This document shows positions 53,300 to 64,000 of a stretch of 64,000 nucleotides of DNA, piece after piece; position 1 is the first letter of the stretch, and each line of letters begins with the position of its first letter. This stretch comes from Adiantum capillus-veneris (taxonomy: Eukaryota; Streptophyta; Polypodiopsida; Polypodiales; Pteridaceae). The notes below the pieces were generated by a model, which made no database searches, was not told where the DNA came from, and was given only the letters and a program-made list of their open reading frames with translations. The stretch is from the NCBI GenBank assembly GCA_014529385.2, contig CM043952.1, forward strand, positions 57,089,119-57,153,118. Reading direction: 5' to 3'. Both the position numbers and the translations under genes were made by a program.

Positions 53300-54097
53300 C
53301 TATGGAGTGTCTGTGGGCGAAGCATTGTAGTTGTTTTGGTCATAAGTTCCCAATGCAATTGTAGAGCGATGATACAACAGTCTTTCCAATAAAGCTGCTC
53401 TTTGTTTGATTGAAGGATTGGTGGTCGGGTTTTGGGTTGGTTTTGGCACTTCGGTAGTAGAATCAGTAGATGGATTCTTCTTTACCTTGTTGTTCTTTTT
53501 CACAATCCAAATCTGCTTCCGCTTCGCTTGTGCTTGCCACAAACTCTTTGCGACCCAAACCTGCTTTGTTCTTTGTGTTGATTTCCTCGACTTGAAATAC
53601 CTAGGAGTTTCCGTTGATTGTACTGAAGGGAGTTCCTGTTTACAAATCTTTGGGATCCAAATTTGCTTGCTATAGCTTTGTGCCGTCATGAACTTCTTTG
53701 GAATCCAGATCTGTTTCACTGTCCTTGATTGTCTGGAATCACTCTGTTGTCTGGTATTGAAGACTCTGTTTTCCACCTTTGTGTTCTCTGGCACAACCTT
53801 TTTTGGTCTCCATACCAACTTTGACTCCGTTTTTTCCCAAGGTTGAGCTGTTATATTATTGCTTGTCTTCCTTATCCACTGTTGAGAATTCCTCGTCGAA
53901 GAGTAATCCGGTTGTATAGAAACTTTTGGTTGCCATTGCTTCTTCTTTTTCTCTGGTTGTTGTTTACCTTTGTTCTTGGATTCCTCCTTTGGAGTTGGCT
54001 CTTCTCCTTTGGTGAACTTAACTGATTGACTTTCACCTTCGTATTTGATAAGCACTGATTTAGAACTCCAGTCAATCATTGCATTGTATTGCTTCTA
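53300..54097 (-). pseudogene. Ed pol C-terminal tail with W-[IV]-P-K repeats
   Basis: In frame with PR2 after one TAG (54095-54097). The 259-codon frame begins with a TIDW-like AMIDWSSKSV, then a Lys/Gln-rich tail with seven related motifs: QWQPK, QWIRK, VWRPK, IWIPK, IWIPK, VWVAK and IWIVK, spaced about 15-35 residues apart. The tail is strongly basic. Ec has the same kind of motif in the same place. A role in nucleic-acid binding is an inference. The frame ends with TDTP at 53300. Confidence 0.7.
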
Positions 54098-54395
54098 CCA
54101 TGGTTGTCCTAGCAATAATGGATGTTGTGTAGCTTGGTCTTCAACCACGTAAAACATATGAGGATACACATACTGGTTAATCTGTATATGTAAAATTGTG
54201 CATCCGACAGTTTTGATTGAATTCTCAGAGTAACTCTTTAACTCTTGCTTGGCAGTTTGCAATTTAGTGTCATTTGTCAATTGTCTATACAAACTGAGTG
54301 AAAGTAAGTTAGTTTGAGCTCCTGAATCCAATAGTGCTCTGGCTTTGATTTGGTTGGTTCCTACTTTGCATTCAATGATGGGTTCTTCTTTGTCA
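54095..54395 (-). pseudogene. Ed second retropepsin-like domain (PR2), after integrase
   Basis: The last about 100 residues of the integrase frame read PIIECKVGTNQIKARALLDSGAQTNLLSLS near 54290-54390, then a flap-length middle, then HPLLLGQPW at about 54098-54124. Catalytic DSG, the hydrophobic second strand and LG-PW match retropepsins. PR1 of the same element (ILDSGAGVAIA, ILGRPF) is upstream of RT, so two protease-like domains are present. Confidence 0.75.
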
Positions 54396-55837
54396 TTATC
54401 CATTTCTGTTATACTGACTGCGTTTATTCGTATTGCTCCTTCATTGCGCTGTTCCTGACGTAGTAGTCTTCTTTTCTCCATTCTTTCCTTTGCCTCGACT
54501 TGCGCTTCCTCCACAATCTTTTTCTTTTTCTGGACACGCAGCTTTTCTTGATGTATTTTGAGAAGCATGTCTTGGGTTAGCGGCAAAAGATACTTTTTCA
54601 CTCTGCATCCACTAATCCAATTGGGCATTTCTTCTCCGTCTAATGTAGCAAGCTTGACGGCTCCACTTGGTGATAGATCTTTAATCACCAGAGGTCCCAT
54701 CCCTCGCTTTTTAAGCTTCTTAGCATGCTGTTTCAGAGTGTAAACTAGGACATAGTCCCCAACCTTAAACTCTTTAGTCCTCACATGCTTATCAAAAAAT
54801 TCCTTTTGTCGCCTTTTTTGAGCGTAGATAGAAGCTACTGCTTTTAGGCGAAGCTCGTCTAGCTTTTCCAGGTCATCTATTCTATCAGAAAGCTCGTGCC
54901 CTGTCCACTCTAGATCCTTAGCCACCCTTAAGATTGAAATCAAGAATTCTATTGGTAAGATAGCATTTAGCCCAAAAACCATGTTATATGGGGTCGTTCC
55001 TATTGATGTTTTATATGCTACCCTATATGCCCATAATGTCGAATGCAACTTCCGGTCCCAGTCAGTTCTCGACTCAGATACAATCTTCGTAAGGACCGTG
55101 CATATGGTTTTGTTTGTTGCTTCAGCTTGTCCGTTTGCTTGTGGATGATACGGGGCTGATTTCCTATGGATTACCATGAATTCATCTAGAAGGATCTCTA
55201 TCACTTCATTTATAAAATGTGTGCCTCGATCACTCACAATTTCTATTGGCAATCCATATCGTACAAAGACATATTCATATAGAAATTGTGCCGTGGTCCT
55301 GGCATCTGCTTTTTGAGTTGCCTTTGCTTCGACCCACTTTGTTAGATAGTCTGTAGCCACAACGATGTATTGTGCATGAGTCTTATATGCAGGAGGTGAA
55401 ATAGGTCCGACATAATCAATCTCCCATTTTGCAAAAGCTCTTGCCCCCATCATTGGTCTAAGTGGCATATCATCTCTTTTAAGTGGTACTTTGGTCCGCT
55501 GACAGTCATCACACCGTTTAACGTATTCCTCAGCGTCCATATGTAATGTTGGCCACCATATTCCTGCGGCTAAGACAAGTTTTGCTGTCTTATCACCTGA
55601 GAAATGGCCTCCACCTACTCCTCCATGAGCTTGCTCCAGGATTATCACATACTCAGACTCTGATGCGCAAATCCTAAGCTGGTTGTCTCTACCTCTCTTA
55701 TAGAGTTGATATCCTATTAAAGCGTAATCTCTAGCTTCTGTCTCTACAGATTTCTGACGAGCTTTTGACGTTCCTTCTGGGAAAGTTCTATTTGTGAGAT
55801 ATTCAACAATATACTGACTCCATTCCGGAGCTATCAT
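54095..55837 (-). pseudogene. Ed pol: second zinc module, integrase core, C-terminal domain, PR2
   Basis: 580 codons. The HHCC zinc module uses EQAHGGVGGGHFSG and CDDCQ. Core: DYVGPISPP with the first Asp, VSDRGTHF with the second, NGQAEATNK with the Glu. C-terminal fold: KHVRTKEFKVGDYVLVY and GPLVIKDLSPSGAVKLATLDGEE. A Lys/Glu helix leads into PR2. The ATG at 55837 overlaps the stop of the preceding frame as TAATG; relatives read through here, so this is probably a frameshift site rather than a true start. The catalytic core is intact. Confidence 0.9.
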
Positions 55838-58806
55838 TATCTGATATAATGTCGAATACTCTGCTGGCGGTTTTGATGAACATACAATACATATTCATGT
55901 ACGCTTTCTTTCATTCCTGGCCAATAGACTCCCAATTGTAACAAATTCCTATATGTGTTCCTTTTTGAACAATGAAATGCACATTCCTGAACATGTGCTT
56001 CGCGCAGATATATATTATATTCCTCAGGATTGATGCATAGTCGTAAAACATGATCATTTCCCAATTGATACAACCTTCCTGCAACTAATTGAAGATTCTT
56101 GGATTGATGAATAGCAATATTTTTTTGGTTGTATTCTCTTCTATCAAACTCTCCTCCATAGGTTAATAGGCTAACGACATTTTGAGACCACTTCGGTATC
56201 ATTTCTATGTTGAACAAGTATGCGTCTGGCATGTCGTCATCTACTCCTATAGGGTCTTCTCCATTCGTCAATCGCGAAAGATGATCAGCTCTAAGATGTG
56301 TTTTTCCTTTCTTTACTACTACCGTGAAGTCGAATTCCAGTAAGATAATGAACCATCTCACTATTCTCCTGGTATTGCATGGTTTATTCACTAGGTAGAG
56401 CAAGGCTTGGTGATCCGTAAAAAACACAAACTTGTTGGCTAGAAGATAATGCCAAAATTTCTTCACAGCATATATCATTCCTAATCCTTCTCGCTCTATT
56501 GTGGTGTAATTCTTCTCTGCATTGTTGAGCTGTCGACTGGCGTAACAGATAGGAAAATCCATGTTTCCTTGTTCTGGCTGAGCCAGAATGCATCCTATTG
56601 CATATGCCGAAGCATCTATATGCACATGGAATATCTTCTCCCAATCTGGTGATTTCAAGACTGGAGCAGTAATGAGTGCCTCTTTCAATTTCTTGAATGA
56701 TTCCTCACACTCCTCTGTCCATTCAAAGTTCACTATTAGCCTGTAAAGTGGTTGGCCTATTATAGCGTACATGTAAATAAATTGTCTATAATATCCGCAA
56801 TGTCCCATAAAGCTCTGTACTTGTTTCGCATTGGTTGGTCTAGGCATATCCACTATAACTTTTATCTTCTCTAAATCTGTGGATATTCCGTTTTGTGAGA
56901 CAATATGTCCCAGAATTCTGCCCTGTCGGACCATAAACACACATTTCTCAAGATTGAGATAAATGCGATATGTCCTACATTTCTCAATTACTTTTCTTAG
57001 GTGTTCTAGATGCTCATCTCTCAGAAGAGAATGTACACATAAGTCATCCATGTATATTTCTAGAAACAACCTTAAGTATTCTTTGAAAGCATGCGTCATC
57101 AGCCTCTGGAAGGTTGCGAGAGCATTGGTTAGACCAAAAGGCATAACCCGATAAGCATAAATTCCCCACTCCGTTGCAAAAGATGTTTTATGTTGATCTG
57201 TTGGTGCTATGGCTAGCTGGTTATATCCTGAAAAACCATCAAGAAAGGAGTATGCTGTTTTCCCTGATACACGCTCCAGAACATGATCAGTTATCGGCAG
57301 GGGATAATTGTCCCTGATTGTTGCAACATTCACTTTCTTTAAGTTGACACACACTCGGAGTTCTCCGTTCTTCTTGGGTACCACCACAATCGGAGATACC
57401 CAATCGGTGTGTTCAATCTCGTATATGAATTCAGCTTCCATTAGCTTATCTATCTCTTCTTTGATTCGCTTAGCAAACGTATCATTATATGTGTATAGTC
57501 TCTGTCTCCTAGGCTTTGCGTCTTGTTTTAGTGGGATTGTGTGTTGGCATATCGATGGGTCAACTCCCTTTAAGTCCTTATAAGACCATGCAAACACATC
57601 CCTGTACTCTCTGAGAAGACTCAAAAGTCTCTCTTCCTCGCCTGGAGACAAATCTGTGGCTATGTACACCGGTCTAGGTGTCTCACCTGGAGCTGCTAAA
57701 TCAACTTTTTTTGCATCCTCTGGTCCGTCATAAGATTCGTTCTCCCTTCTCTCTCGAATAGGTTGGGTTAATACCACCTTCCTATCCTCTATTGTGAATT
57801 TCCTGTAGTGAGAGAGAACATCCATGTTTTCCTTGATTTTGGCGTTTTCGTCCTCTCCACTCTCAATTTCTGTTGTCCAAACTTCTTTCAGAGTTTTCTT
57901 GAGCTCTCTGTACTTGTTTCTACGTTCTAACTTGGACTCCGTGTGTTCTCTGTTGCACTTGTTCTTTTCTGATTTTTCTGTTTCAGTTTTCGTTTCATTC
58001 CTTTGAACTTGATTTCTTGAGCTTCTTTTGTCTTTTCGTAAGCTCTTTTGCTCATTGCCTCTCATTCTTCCCGAAATCTTGTCCTTAACACAATCTTCCG
58101 CCTTTACTAGCATTAGGAATTGATTTTTTACTCTTATTCTAGGCATCGGATTGGTTCTAACCCCCTTTGTTTTTCTCTTTGCTCTATAGCGTTTCTGGCG
58201 TTGTTTAGTTTGGTTCGGAAAATCGTAAAATCGGACATCCGTTATAGTTTCTTCGTTTCCGCTTGAATTGTCCGTTGACTCGTTGTCTGCTTCATTTCCC
58301 CACTCTGGATGATCGGGAATGTCGTGAAACACCTCTTCTTCATCTTCCTTTTCCAGTGTATCGTTCTTTTCAGTTTCTTTTTCGAGTACAGTTCTCAACA
58401 TGAAGTACGGAACCACGTCGTACCCGTCCTTGTCGCAAAATTTCGTTGTGGGACCATCCGGAATTGCACAAACATCTAGGGTTGCTAGAATGTGTGTCCA
58501 TTCTAATGGTTCAAGCGTGTTCTCTGGAAAGGGTTCTCCTATATAAGTTTCGTCTTCGATAGCCCTTTCTAAAACATATTCTTCTCGCCTCAGACTTCCA
58601 CATTTCGAGGCTCCACACATCCATAACTCCTTGGGCTTACCTAACCAAGCTGGAAATTCGGATCCTGCCAAAGTAGCTGAATCAAACTCCTCTACCGGTG
58701 TTCGGTTCACATCTTTGTAGCTATGGTCTTTCAGGTTCACACGTGTAGTGGTTTCCATATTTCTCAGGTATATGTGATCGTAGCCCCAATCCTGGACCAT
58801 TTTCAA
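55837..58806 (-). pseudogene. Ed pol: RT, RNase H and first zinc module
   Basis: 989 codons. An N-terminal linker is rich in Lys/Glu. DVFAWSYKDLKGVDPS leads to RT with VCVNLKKVN, MPFGLTNALATFQ and YMDDL (57046-57060). The RNase H keeps DASAYAIG, EREGL, TDHQAL and RADHLSRL, so all four acidic residues are visible and no archaeal-type RNase H follows. The end is an HHCC-like module (REAHVQECAFHC, GVYWPGM); its Cys pair (CIVC) is in the neighbouring frame because of a frameshift at about 55875-55890. The frame follows PR1 after a single in-frame TAG at 58807-58809. Confidence 0.92.
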
Positions 58807-59706
58807 CTATCTCATGAATGGTCTTCCCAGTATGATATCATAGTTATTCTCCTTGCCAAAATCGACAATAGCAAAAGTATGTTCGTATTCAATGCCGCAA
58901 GAAGTCACTACGACTTTCTCTAATAACCCCATAGGTTTCTCCATGTGTCCATCTGCTAATTGGAGTTTCAACCTAGTCTTCCTTATTGCTGGTTTCCCCC
59001 ATTTTTTCCAGATTTCTTTTGTAGCAATGGCTACCCCAGCTCCGCTGTCTAGTATTGCCATCGTGTTCACGCCTTGGAATTCAACTGGTAAGGTTGTATT
59101 CCCCTCTTCACCTTCGCAATACTCTCCGACCTTGTTTAAGGGTACAGGCTTAGCGTTCTTTTGTGGTTTGCTCAGCTCTTGTATACCCTCTTGCAGTCTC
59201 GATGTTGGGTCTTTTATCCCAAATTTCTCCAAGCATTTTCCTACAGTGGTCCACATATGTGGTCTTAGCCTCAAAAGCTCAGCTAGAGTGATAGTGCATG
59301 TCACTGGTGTTGACAAGATCTCTACCAATCCTTGCGAGTCCATGACTTTTTCTGATGAAATTCTTTGTGAGGAAAGTGCTCTAATCTCGGATTTTGCTTC
59401 ATACTCTCCTAAGTATGAAGGTAAGGTATTCAGTGAATGAGGTTTGCTCTCCATTGTTCTAACAGAGCCCCCATCTCCCCAGTAAGATTGCAGATCCAAG
59501 TCCACTTGAGATCCTGCCTCAAATTCCACTATGGGAGGATTCCTGATGTCCTTTTCCCAATTTGTCTGATTAGCTTGGCAACTTAGCTCGTTTGCAAAGT
59601 TTGCCTCTCTCACTTGTTTCCAAAATTCATTGTAATCCTCATCTCTTCCGTAGAACCTCCGTATGACTGGATGAAAACTCTCTATCTCCTGATCGGTTGT
59701 GTTCAA
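58807..59706 (-). pseudogene. Ed protease (PR1)
   Basis: 299 codons. ILDSGAGVAIATKEIWKKWG carries the catalytic DSG; YDIILGRPFMR carries the conserved end. The N-terminal 200 residues are linker and contain YWGDGGSV. A TAG at 58807-58809 separates it from RT in the same frame; TAG may come from CAG or permit read-through. Confidence 0.85.
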
Positions 59707-59742
59707 TACTATGCGGTCATCCTTGTGTGTATTTTCAGGCTT

Positions 59743-62615
59743 TTATGCACTGGAAGTCTTTTCAGCTACCCGTGAAACGATAGTCTCTTGCTGAATTGGG
59801 TTTTCCATTCCACAATTCATTGTTTCTCTTGGTGGTTCTAATAAGGCTTGTGCAGTCTCGATCATTCTCTGGCACATTTCAAGTCTCTGCTTTTCCAATT
59901 CCGCGTTTGGGTATGTCATCCACCTCTGTTCTTGTGTTTGGTTGTTCTTTAACCTAGCTTCGTAAGCTCTCATCAGTGCGTCCAATGGTTCGTGTACTTT
60001 GTCGACTAGCACTGATCCCCCTGAGCTTAAGCTCGTTGTTTCTTTGATACTCTTTTGTTTCGTTCTTTCCGGGCTCATCTCTCGTTTCCCGTTTTGACTC
60101 TCAAGTTTTTCTAATCTATCTTTAGTTCTCTTTAGTTCCTCAGCTAGAATAGCGTCTTCACGTTCTTTTCTCAACTTCATGCGTGCTTTTCTAGCTTTCC
60201 ATGTGTTTCTCTGACTCCGCGGTCCTTGACTAACCACTTCAGTCGCTAACTTTCCATTCTCAGGTTCTCTAGTGGTTTTCTTAGCTTGAGCTCTAGTAAC
60301 AACTTGCATTGGTATCAGAGTTTCATTTTCAGACCCACTGCTGGTAGGAATAGTTTCTAGCATATTCAACGTCGTCTTTTGCACTTTGTTTGGATTCTTT
60401 GAACAATCCTCAATGAAGTGAGTAACCCCACACTCAGTGCAATAAGCGTTAATTCTAATGATTTCCGTATGTGGACAAACATTCATCAGATGGTCACCTC
60501 CACACTTGTAACAGGGTCCTAGTGCTGGTCTTGGTCCCACTTGATTCGTCCTTTGTGGATAGGATGGTCTTTGTCCTGTTAACCCTCCATGAGCTATGAA
60601 CATCAATGTTCTTGTGTCCAAATTGTATCTCTCTTCATCAGAAGCACTTGTAATTGTTGGTGTTCCAACATTCCCAATCATGCCCCATGGTTCTAGTTGT
60701 TTGGGTTCTTCTGGTGGGTAATACACAGTTGGAGACATGTGTGGACTAGATTCTTCATAATAGGCTTGAACAAGCACTAAGGCTTGTTCTTCCTGATTCT
60801 CTAAGGTTGGTGCATATCTAATGCCCACTGGTCTTGCTCCTGGTAAAGGCGGTTGTTGTCCCAATACCGGTTGCGGTCTTTCTATCCCCATAGATCCTGG
60901 TACATTTCCCGTTGGGTATCGAGGTACTGGATGTACCTGAGGTGGTGCTAATTGAGCAGGAGGCGCATCCTGACGCTCCCTTACATACCCTTTGTTGTAA
61001 TAGCACTCCACTGTTGGGTGGTTCAATAGCACACCATTTCAGTGGTTTTGGCAATGGTTTTTGGAATGGTTCCATCCTTTTTAGAGCCTCTTCTATCATT
61101 TGCTCTACATTTGGCATGGTTATTGTTTGAACATTATTTTTAGTGGTAGTCTCGCTCGCTACGGAGGAAGAGCTACTAGATGCAAAATCTGTATCCGTTG
61201 ACACCTCTCCATAAACCGTACAGTTATCCACTAAGTACAATGCTTCTCTCGTTACTTGCTCGAAACTTGTACAAGCTTTCAAGTGCAAGTCCTTCTTGAG
61301 AGTGTCATTTCTCAATCCTTCAATAAAGAGAACAGATAGTCTGTCATCCTGTGGTCATTCACGTACTGGACATCTCTCAATGTATTGTTTGAAGCGAAGT
61401 GAAGCTTCCTTCACTTTTTCGTGTTCTCTCTGTTTAAAAGCATATATTTGTGAGACCGTATTGTGCTTAATCCCTCGTTTTGAGAATTCCTCGGCAAACT
61501 CTCTTAGCAAATGGTCAATGTCATGGAATCCCCCTATGTTCAGTGGTTGAAACCATGTCAATGCCGTACCTTCTAGAGTAAGACCAAATCCCTCGTATTG
61601 TGTATGGAAATCGGTTATCTGCTCAGCTCTTAAGACTTGCTTAAAGAGTGACACATGTGCATACGGATCTCCTGAACCACCATACTTCTTTGGCATACAC
61701 TTGGCTACTTGAGATGGTCTCATACGTCTATGGTCTGCTACCAATCTCATTGCTCCTGTGTCCCGGCTAAAGCTTTCACTAGCATCATGGACTTCATGGG
61801 TTACCCTTGTTGGTTCCCCTGCCCTGAATCTACTACTAGGAGGTAAATGTGATGGTTCCGCTTCGAACCTTGGACCTGGAGTGGTATACGTGGGGATTGG
61901 AAAGTCTTTTTTTGTCTGTCAACTCTCCGGTGTAGGGTTCTTCACATCTATAATAGAGATCTTGCTCCCCATTATTATATTTGTATAGCCCCACATAGAT
62001 GTTATCAGTGTTGATCCTTGTAGTTTCATTCTCTCTTCTTAACCTCGCATCAGGGAAGTTCATTATTGGTGCTTTCTCCTCGAGTTCTTCATCTACTTTG
62101 GCTTTGGTGCCCATCAATCCCCAATTGTCCACAATGTTAGGGTTTAGGACTACCAAGTACATGGTACCCTCGTCATCTAGATATCTATCTCCGATATAGC
62201 TCACATGCACTAAGTCCTTGAACTCACTAGGTCTATCTTATATCTTTACACAATAGCGGTCCATTCCATCTTTGTAGATCTTGGCACCTTGCTCATTGTC
62301 GTACTGGTATTTTATGAACAATAGCTTCATTGTGGCGGAAGGGTTTGATGATCCTGCTGCCATATTTTCTCTGTTGTTCAGGTTCAAGTGTTCCAAGTGT
62401 TCGGTGAAAATCTCGTAAGATCTCTCCGAAGAAGTATCAGAAACACTTCCTTCAAAGATCGGCTCTAATGGTTGCACCCAACTTTGGTTTACACTTCCCT
62501 CGGTTGATATGACACTTGCTTGTTCCCCTTGTTTTGGTTGGTTATTCTGGAGATTCCTGCCCGATCTCAAATTCATCAATTCCCTTAAAGGACTTTGACT
62601 TTTCCGTCTCGGCAA
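59743..62615 (-). pseudogene. gag: Ed gag, capsid and two zinc knuckles, with stops and frameshifts
   Basis: Start chosen at MPRRKSQSPLRELMNLRSG (62615). The same frame passes a TAA at 62238-62240 and continues with YIGDRYLDDEGTMY. A shift at the A7 run at about 61905-61911 leads to the capsid: MPKKYGGSGDPYAHVSLFKQV and LEGTALTWFQPL at 61355-61750. A TGA at 61355 (Trp in the pattern CPVREW) and a frameshift near 61030 follow. The last part has CYKCGGDHLMNVC and CTECGVTHFIEDC knuckles and a coiled-coil helix (ILAEELKRTKDRLEKLE). Gag is far larger than that of E1. Confidence 0.85.
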
Positions 62616-63980
62616 TTTGTTTTCGCAAGTTTTTGTGGTCAGAATTGATCCAAACTGATTGATACTTGGTCAATTGTTTAATCTTGTCAGTTGGACAACT
62701 TCTGTTTCATCAAGTGAGAATTTTGTTGCAATTATGCTGAAAAAGACATTATACGCGTATGATGTCTTTTTTCACAGATTTGGACTATTTTGGTTATGCT
62801 CACTCTCAGTAGCCCCCTTATGCTCTGTCCACTCACAAAATTCAGTTTGAACTCTGTTTGAGCAAGTTATGGCTAATTTAGGCTTTTCTTGGCAATTTTC
62901 CGCTTTTGACTTGTTTTGGATCAATTGTGATCCAAATTGGATGAAACTTGAAATATAACCTCTAGACAGCTATTACAATGGATCTGTGTTGGCAAAGTAT
63001 CAAAATATGTCCACAATTAGGTGAAAGACATAATACGCGTATGATGTCTTTTTCATCAATTTGGGTCAAGCCTTGATATTTATGCTTTCTACAGTGTTTG
63101 CAACAATCTTGTCAGGTCAGATATCAAAAATAAGCAGTGGATGTGCCAAAAGACATTATACGCGTATGATGTCTTTTATCCCAGATTTTGACTATTCTTG
63201 GCTTTAAGCCTTCTCCAATGTTTATAATTGAGTTTCAAGTGTTTTTGTCAGGTTTGAATGTAAAAACAAGATCTGAATCCAAAATTTCCTATTCTTTGCG
63301 TTTTTTGGACTCCGACTTGTCTTTTTGGGTTTCTTTGAGTGTTAATGCTCTTGTTTTAAGTTGAAATTAGGGTATAACCCCCCTTTTGAACACTCTGGTA
63401 AAGTCAAAATTTCTGTTTTGGTCTCTGTTTGGTCATTTAGACATCATACGCGTATGATGTCTAAAGTTGCAGATTTCCAGTTTTTTGGCACAGAATCCTT
63501 CCTAAAGCTTTCTCAAGTGCTCAGCAACTCCCAGATACACAGAAAATTTCTCTGACTTTTGTTTATTGCAAGTTTCACTACTAACTCGACGGTTTAGTGA
63601 TCTAACATACAATCAACCATATCAAGCAAATACTCCAATGATTACTAGCTCTAGATCAGGATCAAATGAAGTCCTACCTAAGCTATTCCTAATCATAAAA
63701 TGGGTTTGGTAATTGTAATTTTAAAGAGATCCACTGTCACTCACGGACTAGCAAATTCTTCTTCTATCGACAACTACTCAACACCAACAAAACAACAAAC
63801 AAATCTAAGCTAAACTAAAAATACTGTCAACATGGAAGACCCAGGAATACCCCACTTCCTAGTATCTCTCAAGATCTTCGGAGTCCACCACTCCTAGATC
63901 TTTTCTAACTAAAGTATACAAAGTAGTTTATACGACTCACCTCGTAGGATTAGTCTAAGGTCACCTACTTAGGGCTCTCG
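62616..63980 (-). other. Ed 5' leader with palindromes
   Basis: No coding region between the primer site and gag. Palindrome sites at 62744, 63026, 63151 and 63439 (see cluster 2). The phrase GATCCAAATTGGAT[AG]AAACTTG at about 62929 also occurs in the 3' region at 50814, so the two regions are related beyond the palindromes. Confidence 0.75.
62744..63462. repeat. Palindrome array, cluster 2 (four sites)
   Basis: Sites at 62744-62767 (one change), 63026-63049 (one change), 63151-63174 (one change) and 63439-63462 (perfect). Start-to-start distances are 282, 125 and 288 bp, close to those of cluster 1. Confidence 0.95.
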
Positions 63981-63998
63981 TCCCCGGCAGCGGCGCCA
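63981..63998 (-). promoter_or_regulatory. Ed primer binding site, tRNA-Asp type
   Basis: On the minus strand TGGCGCCGCTGCCGGGGA. Plant Athila, Huck and Tat elements use TGGCGCCGTTGCCGGGGA, complementary to the 3' end of tRNA-Asp; this differs at one base. The 5' LTR should begin 2 bp to the right, outside the window. Confidence 0.88.
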
Positions 63999-64000
63999 AA

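Larger units (their letters stand above)
46247..64000 (-). mobile_element. Ed: Athila/Tat-like Ty3/gypsy element with two proteases and a 3' ORF (5' LTR beyond window)
   Basis: Minus strand, right to left: tRNA-Asp-type primer site at 63981-63998, leader with palindromes, gag with two knuckles, PR1, RT, RNase H, two zinc modules, integrase core, PR2, W-[IV]-P-K tail, non-coding region with palindromes, a 3' coiled-coil ORF, polypurine tract and a 0.94-kb 3' LTR. A large ORF after pol and a tRNA-Asp primer are typical of Athila. Length from primer site to 3' LTR end is 17.75 kb. The stops are mostly single substitutions (TGG to TGA, CAG to TAG type), so decay is modest. The insertion target is the gag of E3. 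Confidence 0.88.

Noticed and set aside
58853-59440. 195-codon plus-strand frame
   Set aside because: Antisense shadow of Ed PR1.

Overview
This window looks like repeat-dense nuclear DNA from a land plant with a large genome. The signs are Ty3/gypsy LTR retrotransposons with plant-type domains, a tRNA-Asp-type primer site of the sort used by plant Athila/Tat elements, very long LTRs, nested insertions, and many (AC)n and (CT)n tracts. A Penelope-like element and the AC-rich microsatellites would fit a fern or another non-angiosperm, but that is only a guess. I see no host gene, tRNA or rRNA. Nearly every open reading frame belongs to, or is decayed from, a mobile element.

Layout. 1-7.2 kb: old non-coding repeats, including a 1.25-kb direct-repeat pair (1975-3224 and 5751-7001), each with an AC tract at its left edge. 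7191-18449 (+): element E1, a complete 11.3-kb Ty3/gypsy element with 2.67-kb LTRs, gag, PR, RT, a decayed RNase H plus a second archaeal-type RNase H, and integrase. 19.9-24.4 kb (+): a decayed Penelope-like element (PLE) whose reverse transcriptase lies between two ~0.49-kb direct repeats. About 24.4-41.9 kb (-): element Ec, an old Ty3 element split by a second insertion. 26312-33433 (-): a complete 7.1-kb non-autonomous element with 2.5-kb LTRs that carries only gag (TR-GAG type). 41923-46246 (+): E3, the 5' part of an E1-family element inserted in the leader of Ec. 46247-64000 (-): Ed, an Athila/Tat-like element inserted in the gag of E3; its 5' LTR lies just beyond the right edge.

Nesting order: Ec is oldest, TR-GAG and E3 landed in it, and Ed landed in E3. 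E1, E3 and TR-GAG have similar primer sites (TGGTGCCC/TGGTTCCC type), so an E1-like element could supply pol to TR-GAG.

The most unusual material is in Ed and Ec. Both encode a second retropepsin-like domain (DSGA or DTGA) after the integrase, followed by a tail of W-[IV]-P-K repeats. Ed also has two tandem integrase HHCC zinc modules. Ed has two separate clusters of a 24-bp perfect or near-perfect palindrome (AGACATCATACG plus its reverse complement) spaced about 284 and 130 bp, one in the 5' leader and one between pol and a 3' coiled-coil ORF. All coding regions carry stops or frameshifts, so these copies are probably inactive.
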